DNA of 64,000 bases from Cocos nucifera (lineage: Eukaryota; Streptophyta; Magnoliopsida; Arecales; Arecaceae). Made by a program: the position numbers and the translations under genes. Positions 23,176 to 36,714 of the stretch are shown piece after piece (position 1 is the stretch's first letter; the number at the start of each line of letters is the position of its first letter). The stretch is from assembly GCA_006176705.1 (NCBI GenBank), contig QRFJ01002089.1:62001-126000 (forward strand). Reading direction: 5' to 3'. The notes beneath the pieces are model-generated. The model saw nothing but the letters and a program-made list of their open reading frames with translations. It was not told the origin of the DNA and made no database searches.

Positions 23176-25098
23176 TGATGCATGCAAGTCTATTGCTATG
23201 GCAAGTGCACTAGTCGATCAAGTAATAAAGTATGTGAATAGAGTATCGTTCCTAGAGGATTGGAAAACAAGTACTAAAAAATTCTTTCCTAGACTTTATT
23301 TAAAGAATCAATTTATAAGAAGTAAAAAAAATAAGAAGAAATAAAAAAATAATTAATAAATTATAAGAAGATAAAGAGGGTATAATTATTAGGATTGAAT
23401 TCAAGAGTAGTAGGATACTAAGACAATCGGTTCACCAATTCAATCAATACAATATTCATGTAATCATGCAAATTAGGTTAATTTTTTTCATATGATGGTG
23501 GAGTCTCCTAGGATATTCACTATCCTTTGATCCAAGCATAGCAAAATTATCAATATTTATTAACTACCCTTTGATCCAGACATAATTTAAATAAATATTG
23601 ATGCATTAATTTCTATAAAACTCTTTAATTAAAATACGCTGCATTCAAAGCCTACTAAAATTCCTGCATATATATGAATCTTAATTTGATTAAAAAATAC
23701 AAGGTATATAAATCAAGAAACATTGATATAGACATACTTGGTCCATATCATCTATATCCATCAAATCAATTAGAAGATGACTAGTAATCTAAAAGCATTA
23801 AGCATAGATTTATATTCTTCTTATGAACAAAATAATACTAAAATCAAATCATACTGAATATTGCACCAAAAGAGTCGCTACATCTTAGCCTTAATAAAAA
23901 AAATTAGTTCATGATAAAAATAACAAAAATAATAAATAATATAAAAAACATGAGAAAATTCAAACAAAAATTTGCTTGTTACTAAATTTTGCCATCCGTT
24001 GCTCTTGGCATGGAGAATTTGACGGAGGAGAGCCACTGGTAGATGTGCTGGATGTGGAAGATGAGCCACAAAGAAGGAAGAATGAAGGAAAAAAACTTTT
24101 TCTCTGATCAAATCCTCTCTTAGATTAGAACCCTTGCTTTTCCCTTTGATCACCTCTCCTCTTTCTTTTAATTTTACTCTCTAACTCTCTTTGTTTCGCT
24201 ATTTGTTGTTCTTAGCTATTCCCTCTTTGTTCTAATTGGCTATCCTCCCTTGTTTGGCTATAGGTCCTTATATAGTGTATAGAGCCTTTAATGAAGAATT
24301 TGGATTGAAGTCTGCTTGTAGAAGATTTAATTTGACTCAAACTAGGTGTTTAAATGCTTCCAAAAGTCCTATTACGTCACTGGATAACCACATCCTTTGG
24401 ATCAGCATTGGATGGCTCCAAATAGCCTCAAAAACCATGTTTAATCTCCTAAATCAACTAGGATTAGACAGCAGCCATTGGATCTTCTCTGTTGATTGAT
24501 TCTCGACCATCGAATGGTGTTTTAAAAGACTTCAAATGCTTAATTAAAACCAGAATCCACTGTCGCCATTGGATTAAGATCGGGAGCCGCATCAGCCATC
24601 TGTTAGCACCTTAATCTTAGCTTCTTGCTCTTGTAGATCGATCGTACACAAGGCTCTGCCTAGACCACGCCAATCAGGACCAATCAAAATGTGCAGTGCC
24701 ACATGAAATACCCAAAATACCCCACCTAGCGCACTATTCTGGTTCATGGTGGCTCACGTGATTTTCTCACATTAGCGCGATGTCAGCGGAGGCCGGTTTA
24801 GTGTGGGTAGGTTGGTTACGGTCGAGCCAAGCTGGCTGAGCCAATTTTCTAAACTAGTTTGGTCTGGACCAACTAGCTTTAATTAATTTTTTTATATATA
24901 TTTTCTTTGAAAATTGATTTTAGGCTCATTTTAAATCCATTTTGCTTTAAATTTATTTTGTTTGAACTAGAAAATTAAGCTCTTCTCATTGGTGGACTTC
25001 TTTCCTACAAAAAATAAATAAAAATATTAATTTTTTAGAAATAAGATAAACTATTTTATAATTTAATATTTTTATTAGTATATTTATACCACTTATCA
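23176..25098 (-). repeat. 3' LTR of G2
   Basis: 1923 bp, starts TGATGCATGC and ends CACTTATCA, followed by the family's purine-tract region (25099 onwards). It is recognisably the same family as G1 and G3 LTRs but more diverged in the middle (about 24000-24700), where length and sequence differ, so G2 may be a sister subfamily. Confidence 0.85.
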
Positions 25099-25456
25099 CA
25101 TTCTCCAACTTGGTCATTGCTAGTCCCTTAGCAATGCTTTATTTAATATTAATTTATCACCATAATTCAATAAGATCCTCCATTACAAAAAAGTAGAGTT
25201 AGAATTAAAGATCAAAAAGTTTAAGAAGTACCACTAACTAAGTTTTGAGTTTCAGAAGCAAATTTTGTAGTAGTCAGTAGAATCAGAAACTTTCTTAGAG
25301 TACATCTAAAGATCTACAATACTTGTGTTTGTGAAGACTAACTTAGCATTTGGATGTTAATTTAAAAGATAAAAGTATTTTCTCTTATCATCTATTTTAG
25401 TTAATTTTCTATACACTCCCAAGTTAAGCTCAAGAATTAAGGTAGCTTTCATAATG

Positions 25457-25491
<35 letters not shown>

Positions 25492-25803
25492 ATTATTGTA
25501 TTGAGCATCCTGGCCTTTTCTCTACCATTTGATGTAAACCTCCACGCTTGACTTAGGTGCAGAGACCTAGTTACTAAGCTTCAGGCAATCTACATATACT
25601 CTATATTTTGTACTTTTATTTTATAGATAGGTAGCTCTTTACTTAAATTCAAGTTTCTTTAATTAAGATATATATTAATCATTAATTTTTTAGTGATAAT
25701 TGAATCCTTAGTTGGCATTATAATCAACACCTACATTGCCTTGTTAGTGTGCATGTGCAATTAGAAGTGCTAATAGTCTTTAAATGACCTATGTAGGATG
25801 CTA
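25099..25803 (-). other. 3' noncoding region of G2, first segment
   Basis: AT-rich, without coding potential, colinear with 4301-4970 of G1. It contains the (CT)15 run at 25458-25487 where G1 and G3 have poly-T. It ends at the AAAGT target site of Copia-A copy 2. Confidence 0.75.
25458..25487. repeat. (CT)15 microsatellite
   Basis: Thirty bases of perfect CT dinucleotide inside the G2 3' noncoding region, followed by TTTTATTATTG. Confidence 0.95.
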
Positions 25804-25808
25804 AAAGT

Positions 25809-28079
25809 TGTTAGAGATGTGTGCCCTAGAAGTCAAAATTGGCTGATACATGTAATACACATCTAAGAGCAAAATTATAATTTTAATTATAAATAATAAA
25901 ATAAATTATTTTTTATCATAATATATATTTAAAAGTATCTGTGATACATCCCTTGAGTTAATGATAATGATAGTTCATATTTTTAAGAGTTGAAAATTCA
26001 AGACATAAATTTTCATTATTAACTCATAAAATGCTTCCGACCGTAGGATCATCATGAGGATGGTGATTGATCTGAAAGGTTGGTATACGATCACTTCTTT
26101 AGAGTAGATGAGTCTTGAATCTATGGTGTAGAGATACCGAAGTGAGAGTATAGGTACTCATTAGAGAATGAGGATATTGAGCGTGATCATCTCGAGCAGT
26201 CATGAGGAAGTCTACCTTCTCATCAATGACTGGCTCGAAGCTGCAGTGGTGTGTCTGATTCTTTGACCTGAGGTACATCGATAACTCATCTTGAGGGTGT
26301 TATAGTTTGACTACACCATAACTTAGTCTCCTAGCCAATTGAAATTCTGAGGTATATGTTGGCTATAGCATGTTCATTATAGAAATTGGATTGCACCAAT
26401 AGGAGATCTATCTACCTCGGTAGATGAGGAGCAGCCCTATGATGATCATGAGAATCAAGTCCATAAGTCCATGACCATGATAGAGTGAAATAATAGAAAG
26501 AGTTTCTATTAGGATTTTTTATATTAGACTTGAATCAAATGATTAATTCATATGATGAAAATTAGGGTTTGACGAGATCATCTTAACCCTAATCTGATCA
26601 AGGCTCAAGATAGAGGAACTTAATCACACAGGTAACTGCATTGAGAGGTTCATTTTTAGCTTTGATGGATTGTCACCATATGCTGCTAGGTGTCACTGGT
26701 GGATTTTGGAAGTAATTAGAATGATTTAGATGATCGATCATACTAGTTGTCTGAATCAGAAAAATTCTGATCCATCAAAAGGTATTTCGATGATGTCGAT
26801 GATAGAGATTACGACGTATCCCATTACCATACAAAACTGAACCTAACTGGATCACAAAAATAAGGGTTTGGATCTAGATATCATCAATTGGACTAATCTA
26901 GTTTAATTGATTTGAATAAGATTCAATTAGGTTCAAGGAAATCATGCTAGCACATAATTGAGCCTAAGTTCTTCAATAATCATTAAAGCTTGTCTCGATT
27001 GAGCCAAGTATGTTTGAGCTCACTCAAGAATCTTTACTTGGTCTAACTAGAGCTTGTCTAGATCAGAAAAGGATTATCTTAATTTATAAGATAAATTTAA
27101 GACAACACCTGCCATTTTTCATCACCTGCTTAATCTTGTCTTTTGACTTTGGTCCAATATTGACCTTTGACACTTAGACATCTGCCCATGTATCATGCAT
27201 CCATAAGAGAGAACATGGGGCTTTGTCCTCCTGCTAAAAAGTAGAAAGAGAGGGGGTGCATGCCTAGGAAGACGTGCGCCCCATGAGGATCATGCTTGGA
27301 GTCCCATACAGATGGGACTCTAGGTTGCTTCATGCTTTCAACTTAGGTGGCGCCCAAGAGTCTTCTTTAACTAGTCTTGACACTACCTAAGGAGGTTTGT
27401 GAGGGACTCTAATCTGATTAGATCAGATGATGTCATTCCATCAATCAGATTTAGATCTAATTGCCCAAAGAGCCATGATTGGTCGGGATGATGTGGCACT
27501 GCATGGCGCCGTAGGGTCTATATAAATCCTGTTTGCACCTAGGATTGAGAGGTTCTACCCTTTGCCCACACCACAAAGCTTCTGTCCCTCCCTCTCCATG
27601 CCACCTTCAGATCCTCTCTCTCCTATCTATGTTCAAGAGTTTTTTAGTGTAAGTTTGGTGCGATCCGAGCAAGAGAAAGGCAATAGGAAAGGAAGAAGGC
27701 AGCACCATTGCAAGAGACAATGACTGATCTTTAGAAGCCATTTTAAAGACCTTCAAGATTAGAACCAGATCTAATTTTTGGAGGATAGATTGAGAAGGAG
27801 AAGTTCTCTAGATTTTGTTTGAGTGGATACCGATAGAGGTCAGGCGCTTGCATGGTTACTTCTAGAACCTCAGGCAAACATCAGGATCATCATAGGATAA
27901 TAGGATTACCCATAACAAGATATAATTAAATTAGATTTAATTTAATTTATTTTATTGAATTGATAAAATTAGATCTAAAAAGTCTTAGATCTGATTTGGA
28001 TCTAAGAGAAAAAATTTTTGAATTCTTGATCCAATCAGATCTGAACGAACCTGACCCGAAAAATAGAATTTTTTCTTCA
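25809..28079 (+). repeat. 5' LTR of Copia-A copy 2 (type 2)
   Basis: 2271 bp, TGTTAGAG to TTCTTCA. It has an inverted repeat near its start (AGATGTGT at 25815-25822 and ACACATCT at 25857-25864). The region 27120-27900 defines the type 2 variant, shared with 33938-36227 and, inverted, with 55817-58095. Confidence 0.93.
27519..27526 (+). promoter_or_regulatory. TATA box of Copia-A type 2 LTR
   Basis: TATATAAA in GGGTCTATATAAATCC. The same position in the 3' LTR (35652-35659) keeps TATATAAA, and the copy 3 LTR has TATAAATA (minus strand, 56392-56399). Conservation of this A/T word in three LTRs, about 560 bp before the LTR end, supports a promoter for element transcription. Confidence 0.65.
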
Positions 28080-28081
28080 AT

Positions 28082-28095
28082 TGGTATCAAAGCCA
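28082..28095 (+). promoter_or_regulatory. Primer-binding site of Copia-A copy 2
   Basis: TGGTATCAAAGCCA, two bases after the LTR end; one transition from the canonical initiator tRNA-Met complement. Confidence 0.9.
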
Positions 28096-29961
28096 GGTTT
28101 TTATAATTAATTAGATCTAATTTTATTATATTTTTGATCTAATAATTAGATGATTTTAGATGTCACATTAAATCTGATTAGATCTAAAATCAAAAATTAA
28201 GAAAATTAAATAATCTTGATCTAAGATGTATGAGATGCATGACTAGACTAGGAATAGAATTATTCTATGTGTAGTCTAGCATAATCATAATTTTAACTTG
28301 ATTAATTTTAATTTTTAGATTTATTTATTTATTATTATTTAATATTATAAATATTATAATTAAATCTAAAAAAAATAAAATTATTTAATTTTGTTCATAT
28401 GAGATATGATAGATGCATGTTTAGACTAATTATAGAATAGTTCTACAAAGTTATCTTGAATAAATTTAATTTAATATAATTTAATTTAAATTTTATTTTT
28501 TAGATATTTATGAGATAATTTAGATCTAAAAAATATGCATGATATGATACATGAGATGTATGCAAAACTTATTTTTTAAGTTAGATCAATTTTTATATGT
28601 GATATATGATGTAGATCTAACTAGTATTGTAGATTCATCATGTTTCTGATTAAGGCATTCTCCTTGGCCGTCTGGTCATAAGAACAAAGAAGAATTTAAA
28701 GGTCCTCTTCTTTCATTCGATGAGGTGTTCTTATGATGTGTAAGGGTACTGCGTGTTCGTCCTTAATTAAAAATTAAAAACTTATTTTCTGCAAAATCCT
28801 ACATCTTGAAATTCTAAAATTTTATTTACATATTTTATTTATGAATCCTAAACTTAATTAAAAATTAAGATTATCAAATATATTAGATCTAAAATTAAGA
28901 ATTTTTAGATCTAAGATATATTCATAAAATTGGGTTCGGGCTTGATAGCTCAATTAGGTCTAGTGGTTGATCAAACCGAATCAAGAGTTGGTTAGATGGG
29001 ATCAAGAGTGATTAAATTGATCAGCCTAATAGGATTAAGCCTGGGTCAAGGTTGAGTCACATGAGTGATCGATCAAGTTAAGACCTAATTAGGCTCAGTG
29101 GTTATAGTCTGGATTGTAGGCTAATCCGATTGATTCTAGCTCAATAATTTGGTGTCTAAGGTAAGTTTAGTAGATACGATCGACTAGTTTTTAATTGGGA
29201 GCTACTTGACTCGAATGCATTCTTGTCAAGTTAATGGCATATCTCTTCCATCGGTCTCACTTACCTAGCCATATTTGTCGACTCGGTCCTGATTTAAGGT
29301 GGCTAATGATCCAAGCTAACTCATGCCACTAGGTTAGTCATAATGGTTAGGACTATGTCAAGTCAAGTTTAAAGAGACCTAAATCAAATCTTTCTAAGAA
29401 AAGATTAAGTCTAAGGTCTTCCAACATTGTAGATATGCGGACCCTTTTTAGGATTGATTGTTCTCGATTGGTCATAGTGGTTCAGTTGCACCAGAAAGAT
29501 GCAACCATATCTATTAAGCATTGAATGCTACGGGCTGAAGGATGGATTGGGCTCAATATTTTGGATATGATGAGAGACTCAATTAAGAATTCAATCTGTG
29601 CAAATGGTGGCTCTGGCTTAACTAAGGAGTGAATCAATATTTTGGGCATGGTGAGATTCATGAATTAGAGATCGAGCTTGGGTGCATCATGATTAGAGAA
29701 TCATTGGACAAGAGTTGTTCACTCATTGGCTAACCCATCACCAATAACTATTAGGTAAGGTGATGAGTCAGTTGGTGGGACTACACCATCCTCTAAAAAT
29801 CAGTAATTATCGAGATTTTCACATCTCTATAGAGGGAGTGTAGGGATGTAAGAAAATAGTGGATGATAATTTATTTAAAAATTAAATTTCTAAATAAATT
29901 GATCAAGTCTTAATTACAAAAATCTAACTAGAAATTTTGACTCTCTATAGAAAAAAGAAAA
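28096..29961 (+). other. Noncoding leader of Copia-A copy 2
   Basis: No reading frame. The first part is AT-rich; the second (28930-29900) is conserved in all copies and holds a duplicated CAATATTTTGG-type word near 29550 and 29637, matching the 61968/62050 pair of copy 4. Confidence 0.8.
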
Positions 29962-32900
29962 ATGTTTGCATCCAACTCACTAGCTCATATCTTAGACACC
30001 CATAGACTGACCAAACCCAATTACAAGGATTGACTTCAAAACTTCAAAATTATTTTAGATTTCGAGAAGTTAACTCATGTATTAGACCAGGATCCTCCCA
30101 CCTTACTAGTCTATCTATCCGCTGAACAGAGAGCATCTCTTGACAAATGGATGGATGAAGATAACAAGATCAGATACTACATATTAAGCTCAATGTCTGA
30201 TGAGCTTCAGCACCAACATGAATATATCAAGCTTGCCCACCAAATGTTGGCTCACCTGTAAGAGTTGTTTAGTGAACAGAGTTGTGTAGCCAAATATCGG
30301 TCACTAAACAACTTTTTAAGACTAAAATATGTGATGGGCAGTCAGTCTAAGATCATTATCTAATGATGATCAAAAACTTGGAAGAGCTTGAGAAGCTCAG
30401 AATGAAGTTAGATCAGGATCTATAGAATGATATAATTCTGCAATCCTTGACTGATACATATGGGCAGTTCATCATGAACTACCATATGCATAAACTTTAG
30501 AATACTCTGGTCGAACTTTTGAATATGCTGGTTACTGCTAAGCTTTCTATGAAAGATTCTAGAGGCTCAGTACTTGCTATAGAATGGACTTCTTCCAACA
30601 GAAAGTCTTTTGAAAAGAAGAAGAAGTCTGTGAAAAGGCAGAAGATGGAAGGTGGAAAGAAAAGAAAGGCAGAGTTGAAGAAGAAGGCTGCTGACAAAGA
30701 AAAGTATTTTCATTATAATATTGATGGCCATTAGAGGCAGAACTGTCCTACATACCTGGCCATCCTAAAGAATAAGAAGGAGATAGGTCCTTTTGGAGGT
30801 ATGCTCATTATTGAATCTAACCTTATGATTTCTTCTACATCCAGTTGGATGCTTGACTCTGGTTCTAGTGCTCATTTGTGTACTTCATTGCAGGGTCTTG
30901 AGGATAGCAGGAGGCTGAGGGATGGTGAGATGATCCTACACGTCAAAAATGGAGCAAGGATTGCTGCTTTGGCCATGGGAACCTACCCTCTTCGACTATC
31001 ATCTAGCTTAGATTTAGTACTTAGAAATTATTATTATGTGCCTACCATAAGTAGGAATTTAATTTCTATTTCATGTTTAGCATAAGAAGGTTATGTAATT
31101 AGTTCTTTTAAGGACCATTGCAATATTCTTTATTAAAGAAATAAAATTATAAGTGGTTTCCTCATTAACGATCTCTATCAGTTACATATTAATGTATCTA
31201 TCTTTAATATCGAGCAAAATGTGAATGCCGTAAAATGACCCAGGGATAGACCAAACGATAGGTATCTATGGCACCTAAGACTAGGTCATATAGTAGAAGA
31301 TAGGATTAACAAATTAGAGAAAATTGGACTATTGAGTCCATTGACTTCTGAGTCATATCCAATTTGTAAATCATGTCTTCATGACAAAATGACTAAACTC
31401 CCTTTTGTAGGACATGGAGAAAGGGCCATGGATCTACTTGCCCTATTACATACTGATGTATGCGGCCCATTTGATGTGTCGGCCAGAGGCAACTTTGATT
31501 ACTTCATAATCTTAACTGATGATTTATCTTGGTATGGGTACGTATATCTTATGAAACACAAATCTGAAGCTTTTGAAAAGTTCAAAAAATTCAGACATGA
31601 AGTCAAAAAGCAAATTGAAAAATCCATTAAAGTTCTTCGATCAGATCGAGGAGGTGAATACCTTAGTCAAAAATTTCTGAACTATCTTAAGCAAAATGGC
31701 ATAGTCTCTCAATGGACTCCACCTGGAATACCTCAACTCAATGGGATTTTCAGAATGAAGAAATCGGACCTATTAGATATGGTCTGATCTATGATGAGCT
31801 TCATAGACCTTCCTGAGTTTCTTTGGGAGACATAGTCCGTTAACTGGGCACTATATATTTACTGAATAAGATTTTTTCTAAAATCGTTCCTACCATACCG
31901 TATGAGATATGGCATGGTAAGAAACCAAGTCTGAGTCACTTCAGAATTTGGAGTTGTCCAACTCATGTCAAAAGACAACAAAGGTGGACAAAGTTAGAGT
32001 ATAGATCCTTTAGAGCTCGATTCACAGGATATCCTAAAGAAGTCATTAGGATATTATTTCTACATTCTGAGAAGACCATAATGTAATTGTGAGTCAACAT
32101 GCCATCTTTTCTTGAAAAATAGTTTATTCAAGATGGTGGCATCGAAAGAGCAGATTCAAGCTCGAGGAGAAAGTCTCCCAAGAGCAACGAGCTAAGGATC
32201 CTATGGAAACCAAATTCAGGTTGAAGCCAATACAATCACTACCTCCTCCACCTCATAGATTAGAAAAGGATTTTCCATCCTTCTGAAGAGGTACTTAGGT
32301 ACTATTTCAGAGGAAGTAGAGAAAATATTCCTCGTAGGTAATGGGGTTCATGGTGATCCTAAAACCTATGACGAGGTGATATCAGATATCAACTCCAAAA
32401 AATGGTTAGAGGCATGAAGTTAGAAATTAACTCGATGCACTCAAACCAAGTCTGGACCTTGGTAGATCCACCAGAAGGTATAGTACCTATTGGATGTAAA
32501 TGGATCTACAAGAGAAAGATTGGTGCAGATGGGAATGTAGAGACATTCAAAGCTAGATTAGTGATGAAAGATTACAGTCAGTGCGAAGACATTGACTATC
32601 AGGATACCTTTTTGCCAGTAGCTATGCTAAAATTCATCCACACATTGCTTGTTGTTGCAGCCTATTTTAATTATGAAATATAAAAAATGGACGTGAAAAT
32701 GATATTCTTAAATGGATATTTTGAGGAAGATATCTATATGGAACAGCCGCTAGGTTACACATCCAGTGATGCTGATCATAAAGTATGCAAGCTGCAAAGA
32801 TCCATATATGGACTTAAGCAAGTATCTCGGAGCTGGTATACTCATTTTATTGATGTGATCAAATTATTTGGTTTCATCAAAAATGAGGAGGAACTATGTA

Positions 32901-33923
32901 TTTTCAAAAAGGTCAGTGGGAGCGCTATTGTCTTTCTCGTACTGTATATTGATGATATCCTCCTTATTGGAAATGATATTCACATGTTGACCATAGTCAA
33001 AATGTGGTTATCTAAAGAATTCTCCATGAAAGACCTAGGAGAAGTATCTTTCATTTTAGAAATCAAAGTCTATAGAGATAGACTGAATAGGATGCTAGAT
33101 CTTTCACAGAAGATGTACATAGAGAAAGTGTTAAAGAGGTTTAGCATGGAAAACTCCAAGAGAGAATTAGTATCCTTTAGACATGGCATTCATCTCTCTA
33201 AGAAAATATATCCCAACATACCAGAGGAGATTGAACGCATGAGCAAGATCCCTTATGCTTCAGCAATAGGGAGCCTCATGTATTTCATATTATGTACACG
33301 ACCTGATATAGCCCATGCTGAGTGCCACGAGCAGATATCAGTCGAATCTAGGTGAAGAACACTAGATTTTTATGAAACATATCCTTAAGTACTTGAGAAG
33401 AACTAAGGATATGTTGTTGGTTTTTGGTAATGGAGAACTCTAAGTCCAAAAGTATACAGACTCAAATTTTATGTTCGATATAGATGATCGAAAGTTGACA
33501 TCTAGAAGCCTGTTTGTGTGTAATGATGGTGCTGTCTGTTGAAAGAGTTCCAAATAGACAGCGATAACAGATTCTACCATGAAAGCAGAATACATCGCTG
33601 CATCAGAAGCTGCAAAGGAGGCATTCTGGTACAGAAAATTTACCACAAAAGTTGGAGTGATGCCATCGGATGTCATTCCTCTGTACTGCGATAATAATGG
33701 TGCCATAGCCCTTGCTAAGGAGTCGAGGTTTCATCAGAAATTCGAGCACATCGAGCGATGATATCACCTTATCCACGATTACCTCGAGAAAGGTTATATT
33801 GAGGTCAAGAGAGTCGACTTCTTATACAATATGGCAGACCCACTCATAAAGCTGTTGGGCTAGTTGAAGATCAAAATCCACCATGAGAAGATGGGACTTT
33901 GATTTGTAGCCAATTGGCTTTAG
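29962..33923 (+). pseudogene. Copia-A copy 2 gag-pol
   Basis: Order: Gag (29962 to about 30740) with a Lys-rich linker and a ruined zinc knuckle (first Cys is Tyr, and a TAG falls at 30733-30735); protease at 30801-31085 with SWMLDSGSSAHLC (Asp-Ser-Gly site); GAG-pre-integrase and integrase at about 31260-31787 (HTDVCGPFDV, VLRSDRGGEY); IN C-terminus and linker (31790-32400); reverse transcriptase 32402-33355 with LYIDD at 32945-32956; RNase H 33579-33761 (KAEYIAASEAAKEAFW, CDNNGAIALAKE). Stops occur in early gag (about 30031), at 31083, 31788 and 32681, and before the final NWL-stop. The integrase glutamate expected after QLNG reads differently (QLNGIFRMKK). The tRNA-primed cDNA pathway would need proteins from another copy. 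Confidence 0.92.
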
Positions 33924-33926
33924 ATC

Positions 33927-33937
33927 AAGTGGAAGTT
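33927..33937 (+). promoter_or_regulatory. Polypurine tract of Copia-A copy 2
   Basis: AAGTGGAAGTT directly before the 3' LTR; primes plus-strand cDNA. The same words precede the 3' LTR of copy 1 (minus strand 765-778) in mutated form. Confidence 0.7.
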
Positions 33938-36227
33938 TGTTAGAGATGTGTGCCTTAAAAGCCAGAATTGGCTAACACTTGTAATACACATCTAAGTGTA
34001 AAATTATAATTTTGATTATAAATAATAAAATGGATTATTTTCTATCATAATGTGTATTTGAAAGTGTTTGTGATACATCCCTTGAGTTAATGGTAATGAT
34101 AGTTCATATTTTCAAGAGTTGAAAATTCAAGACATAAATTTTCATTATTAACTCATAAAATACTTCCGACTGTAGGATCATCATAAGGATGGTGATTAAT
34201 CCATAAGGTTGGTGTACGATCACTTCTTTAGAGTAGATGAGTCTTGAATCTATGGTGTAGAGATACTAGAGTGAGAGTACAGCTACTCGTTAGAGAACGA
34301 GGGCACTGAGCGTGACCATCTCGAGCAGTCATGAGGAAGTCTACCTTCTCGTCGATGACTGGCTCGAAGCTGCAGTGGTGTGTCTGGTTCTTTGACTTGA
34401 GGTGCATCAGCAGTTCACCTTGAGGGTGTTATAGTTTGGTTACACTATAACTCGATCTTCTAGCCATTTAAAATCCTGAGGTGTATGTTGGCTATAGCAT
34501 GTTCATTGTAGGAATTGGATTGCACCAATAGGGGATCTATTTACCTCGGTAGATGAGGAGCAATCCTATGATGATCATGAGAATCAAGTCCATAAGTCCA
34601 TGGCCATGGCAAAGTGAAATAATAAAAAGAGTTTCTATTAGGATTTTCCACATTGGACTTGAATCGAATGATTAATTAATATGATGGAAATTAGGATTTG
34701 ACGAGATCACCTTAACCCTAATCCAATCAGGGCTCAAGATAGAGAAAATTAATCACATAGGTAACTGCACCAAGAGATTCATTTTCAGTTCTGATGGGTT
34801 GCCACCATATGCTACTAGGTGTCACTGGTGGATTTTGGGAGCAATTAGAATGATTTGGATGATCGATCATGCTAGTTATCTGAATCAAAAAAATTTTGAT
34901 CCATCGAAAGGTGTTTCGATGATGTCGATGATAGAGATCGTGATGTATTCCATTATCATATAGAATTGAACCTAACTGGATCACACAAATAAGAATTTAG
35001 ATCTGAATATCATCAATTGAATTAACCCAGTTCAGTTGATTTGAATAAGATTCAATTACGTTCAAGTAAATCGTGTTAGCACACGATTGAGTCTAATGTT
35101 CTCCTTCAACAATCATTAAAGCTTGTCTTGACTAAGCCAAATATGTTTGAGCTTACTCAAAAATCTTTACTTAGTCTGACTGGAGCTTATCCAGGTTAGA
35201 AAAAGATTGTCTTAATTTATGAGATAAATTTGAGACAACACCTACCATTTTTAATCACCTGCTAAATCTTATCTTTTCACTTTGGTCAAACGTTGACCTT
35301 TGATACTTAGACATCTGCCCATGTGTCATGCACCCATAGGAGAGAACATAGGGCTTTGTCCTCCTACTAAAAAGCAGAAAGGGAGGGGGTGCATGCCTAG
35401 GAAGACATGCACCCCATGAGGATCACGCTTGGAGACCCATACAGATGGGACCCTAGGTTGCTTTATGCTTTCAACTTGGGTGGCGCCAATGAGTCTTCTT
35501 TGACTAATCTTGATGCCGTCTAAGAAGGTTTGTGAGGGACTCTAATCTGATTGGATCAGATGATGTCATCCTACCAATCAAATTTAGATCTGATTGCACA
35601 AAAAGCCATGATTGATCGCGATGATGTGGCACTGCATGGCGCAGCAGGGTCTATATAAACCCTATCTGCACCTAAGATTGAGAGGTTCTACCTTTTGCCC
35701 ATGCCACAAATCTTCTGTCCCTCCCTCACCATGCCACCTTCAGGTCCTCTCTCTCCTATCCACGTCCTAGAGTTTTTGGATGCAAGTTTGGTGCGATCCG
35801 AGCAAGAGAAAGGCGATAAGAAAGGAAGAAGGCGGCACTACTGCAAGAGACAACGGCTGATCTTCAAAAGCCATTTTGAAGACCTTCAAGATTAAATCTA
35901 GATCTGATTTTTGGAGGATAGATTGAGAAGGAGATCTTCAGATCCTGCCCAAGTGGATATCAGTAGAGGCCAAGCGCTTGCGTAGCTATATTCAGAACCT
36001 CAAGCAAACATCAGGATCATCACAGGATAATAGGATTACCCATAATAAGATATAATTAAATTAGATTTAATTTAATTTAATTTAATTTAATTTATTAGAT
36101 TGATAAAATTAGATCTGAAGAGTCTCAGATTTGATTTAGATCTAAGAGAATTTTTTTTTTTGAAATATCCCTCTTGATCCAATCAGATCTGAACGAACCT
36201 GACCCAGGAAATAGGATTTTTCCTTCA
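33938..36227 (+). repeat. 3' LTR of Copia-A copy 2 (type 2)
   Basis: 2290 bp, colinear with 25809-28079. It contains a six-fold TTTAA run at about 36065-36094 that is shorter in the 5' LTR. Scattered substitutions between the two LTRs indicate time since insertion. TATATAAA lies at 35652-35659. It ends TCCTTCA followed by the AAAGT duplication. Confidence 0.93.
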
Positions 36228-36232
36228 AAAGT

Positions 36233-36714
36233 CTGACCAACTAATCTACTTCTTAACTCACTACATTCATTAGCAAATACTATTAACTTTCTTACTTCTT
36301 CTATTCTATCTTGCTCAAGATTTTCTTTCTTGATACATGATTTATTTTTATTTTTTTTATCAAATTATTTAAATTTAATGTTAAAAAATTTTAATTAATA
36401 ATTTTTGTTTTAAAAAAAAATTTCTACCCCTGACTTAATCAATATTGTATCAATGGAGAAAGGAAAAATAAAGAATGCAATAAGGGACATGAAAGAATAC
36501 ACCTGATTCAATCCAGACTAATTCTTTGAAATTTTGCAAACTACCTTGAGCTCTCCTTTAGTTTTCTCTACAAAATTGAAAACACACACTAGAGCCATAA
36601 AAAAGCAACAAGAAACTATGAAAAAAATAAAATAAAAGAATTAAAACTAAAAGAATAAGAAATAACCTATCTAGTAGTTTTGATTTATAGTCTTCAACTT
36701 GACTTTCTTGGAGT
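36233..36714 (-). other. 3' noncoding region of G2, second segment
   Basis: It continues the G2 sequence after Copia-A copy 2 and aligns with 4965-5400 of G1 and 44290-44735 of G3. Immediately beyond (towards 36715) G2 has the integrase C-terminus, whereas G1 and G3 have the protease end. This marks the pol deletion. Confidence 0.75.

Larger units (their letters stand above)
25809..36227 (+). mobile_element. Copia-A copy 2: full-length Ty1/copia retrotransposon
   Basis: Structurally complete, 10419 bp: 5' LTR (25809-28079), Met-tRNA primer site (28082), 1.9-kb leader, gag-pol (29962-33923), purine tract and 3' LTR (33938-36227). A perfect 5-bp target duplication AAAGT flanks it (25804-25808 and 36228-36232), and removing it rejoins CTAAAAGTCTGACC of G2, as in G1 and G3. 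Gag-pol has many stops, so it cannot move by its own proteins. This copy is the reference for the family in this window. Confidence 0.95.

Noticed and set aside
35695..35895. Arg/Lys-rich open frame in the Copia-A type 2 LTR (also 56135-56365 on the minus strand)
   Set aside because: It lies downstream of the TATA box in the transcribed leader, the frame and length are not kept between LTRs, and it has no known domain.
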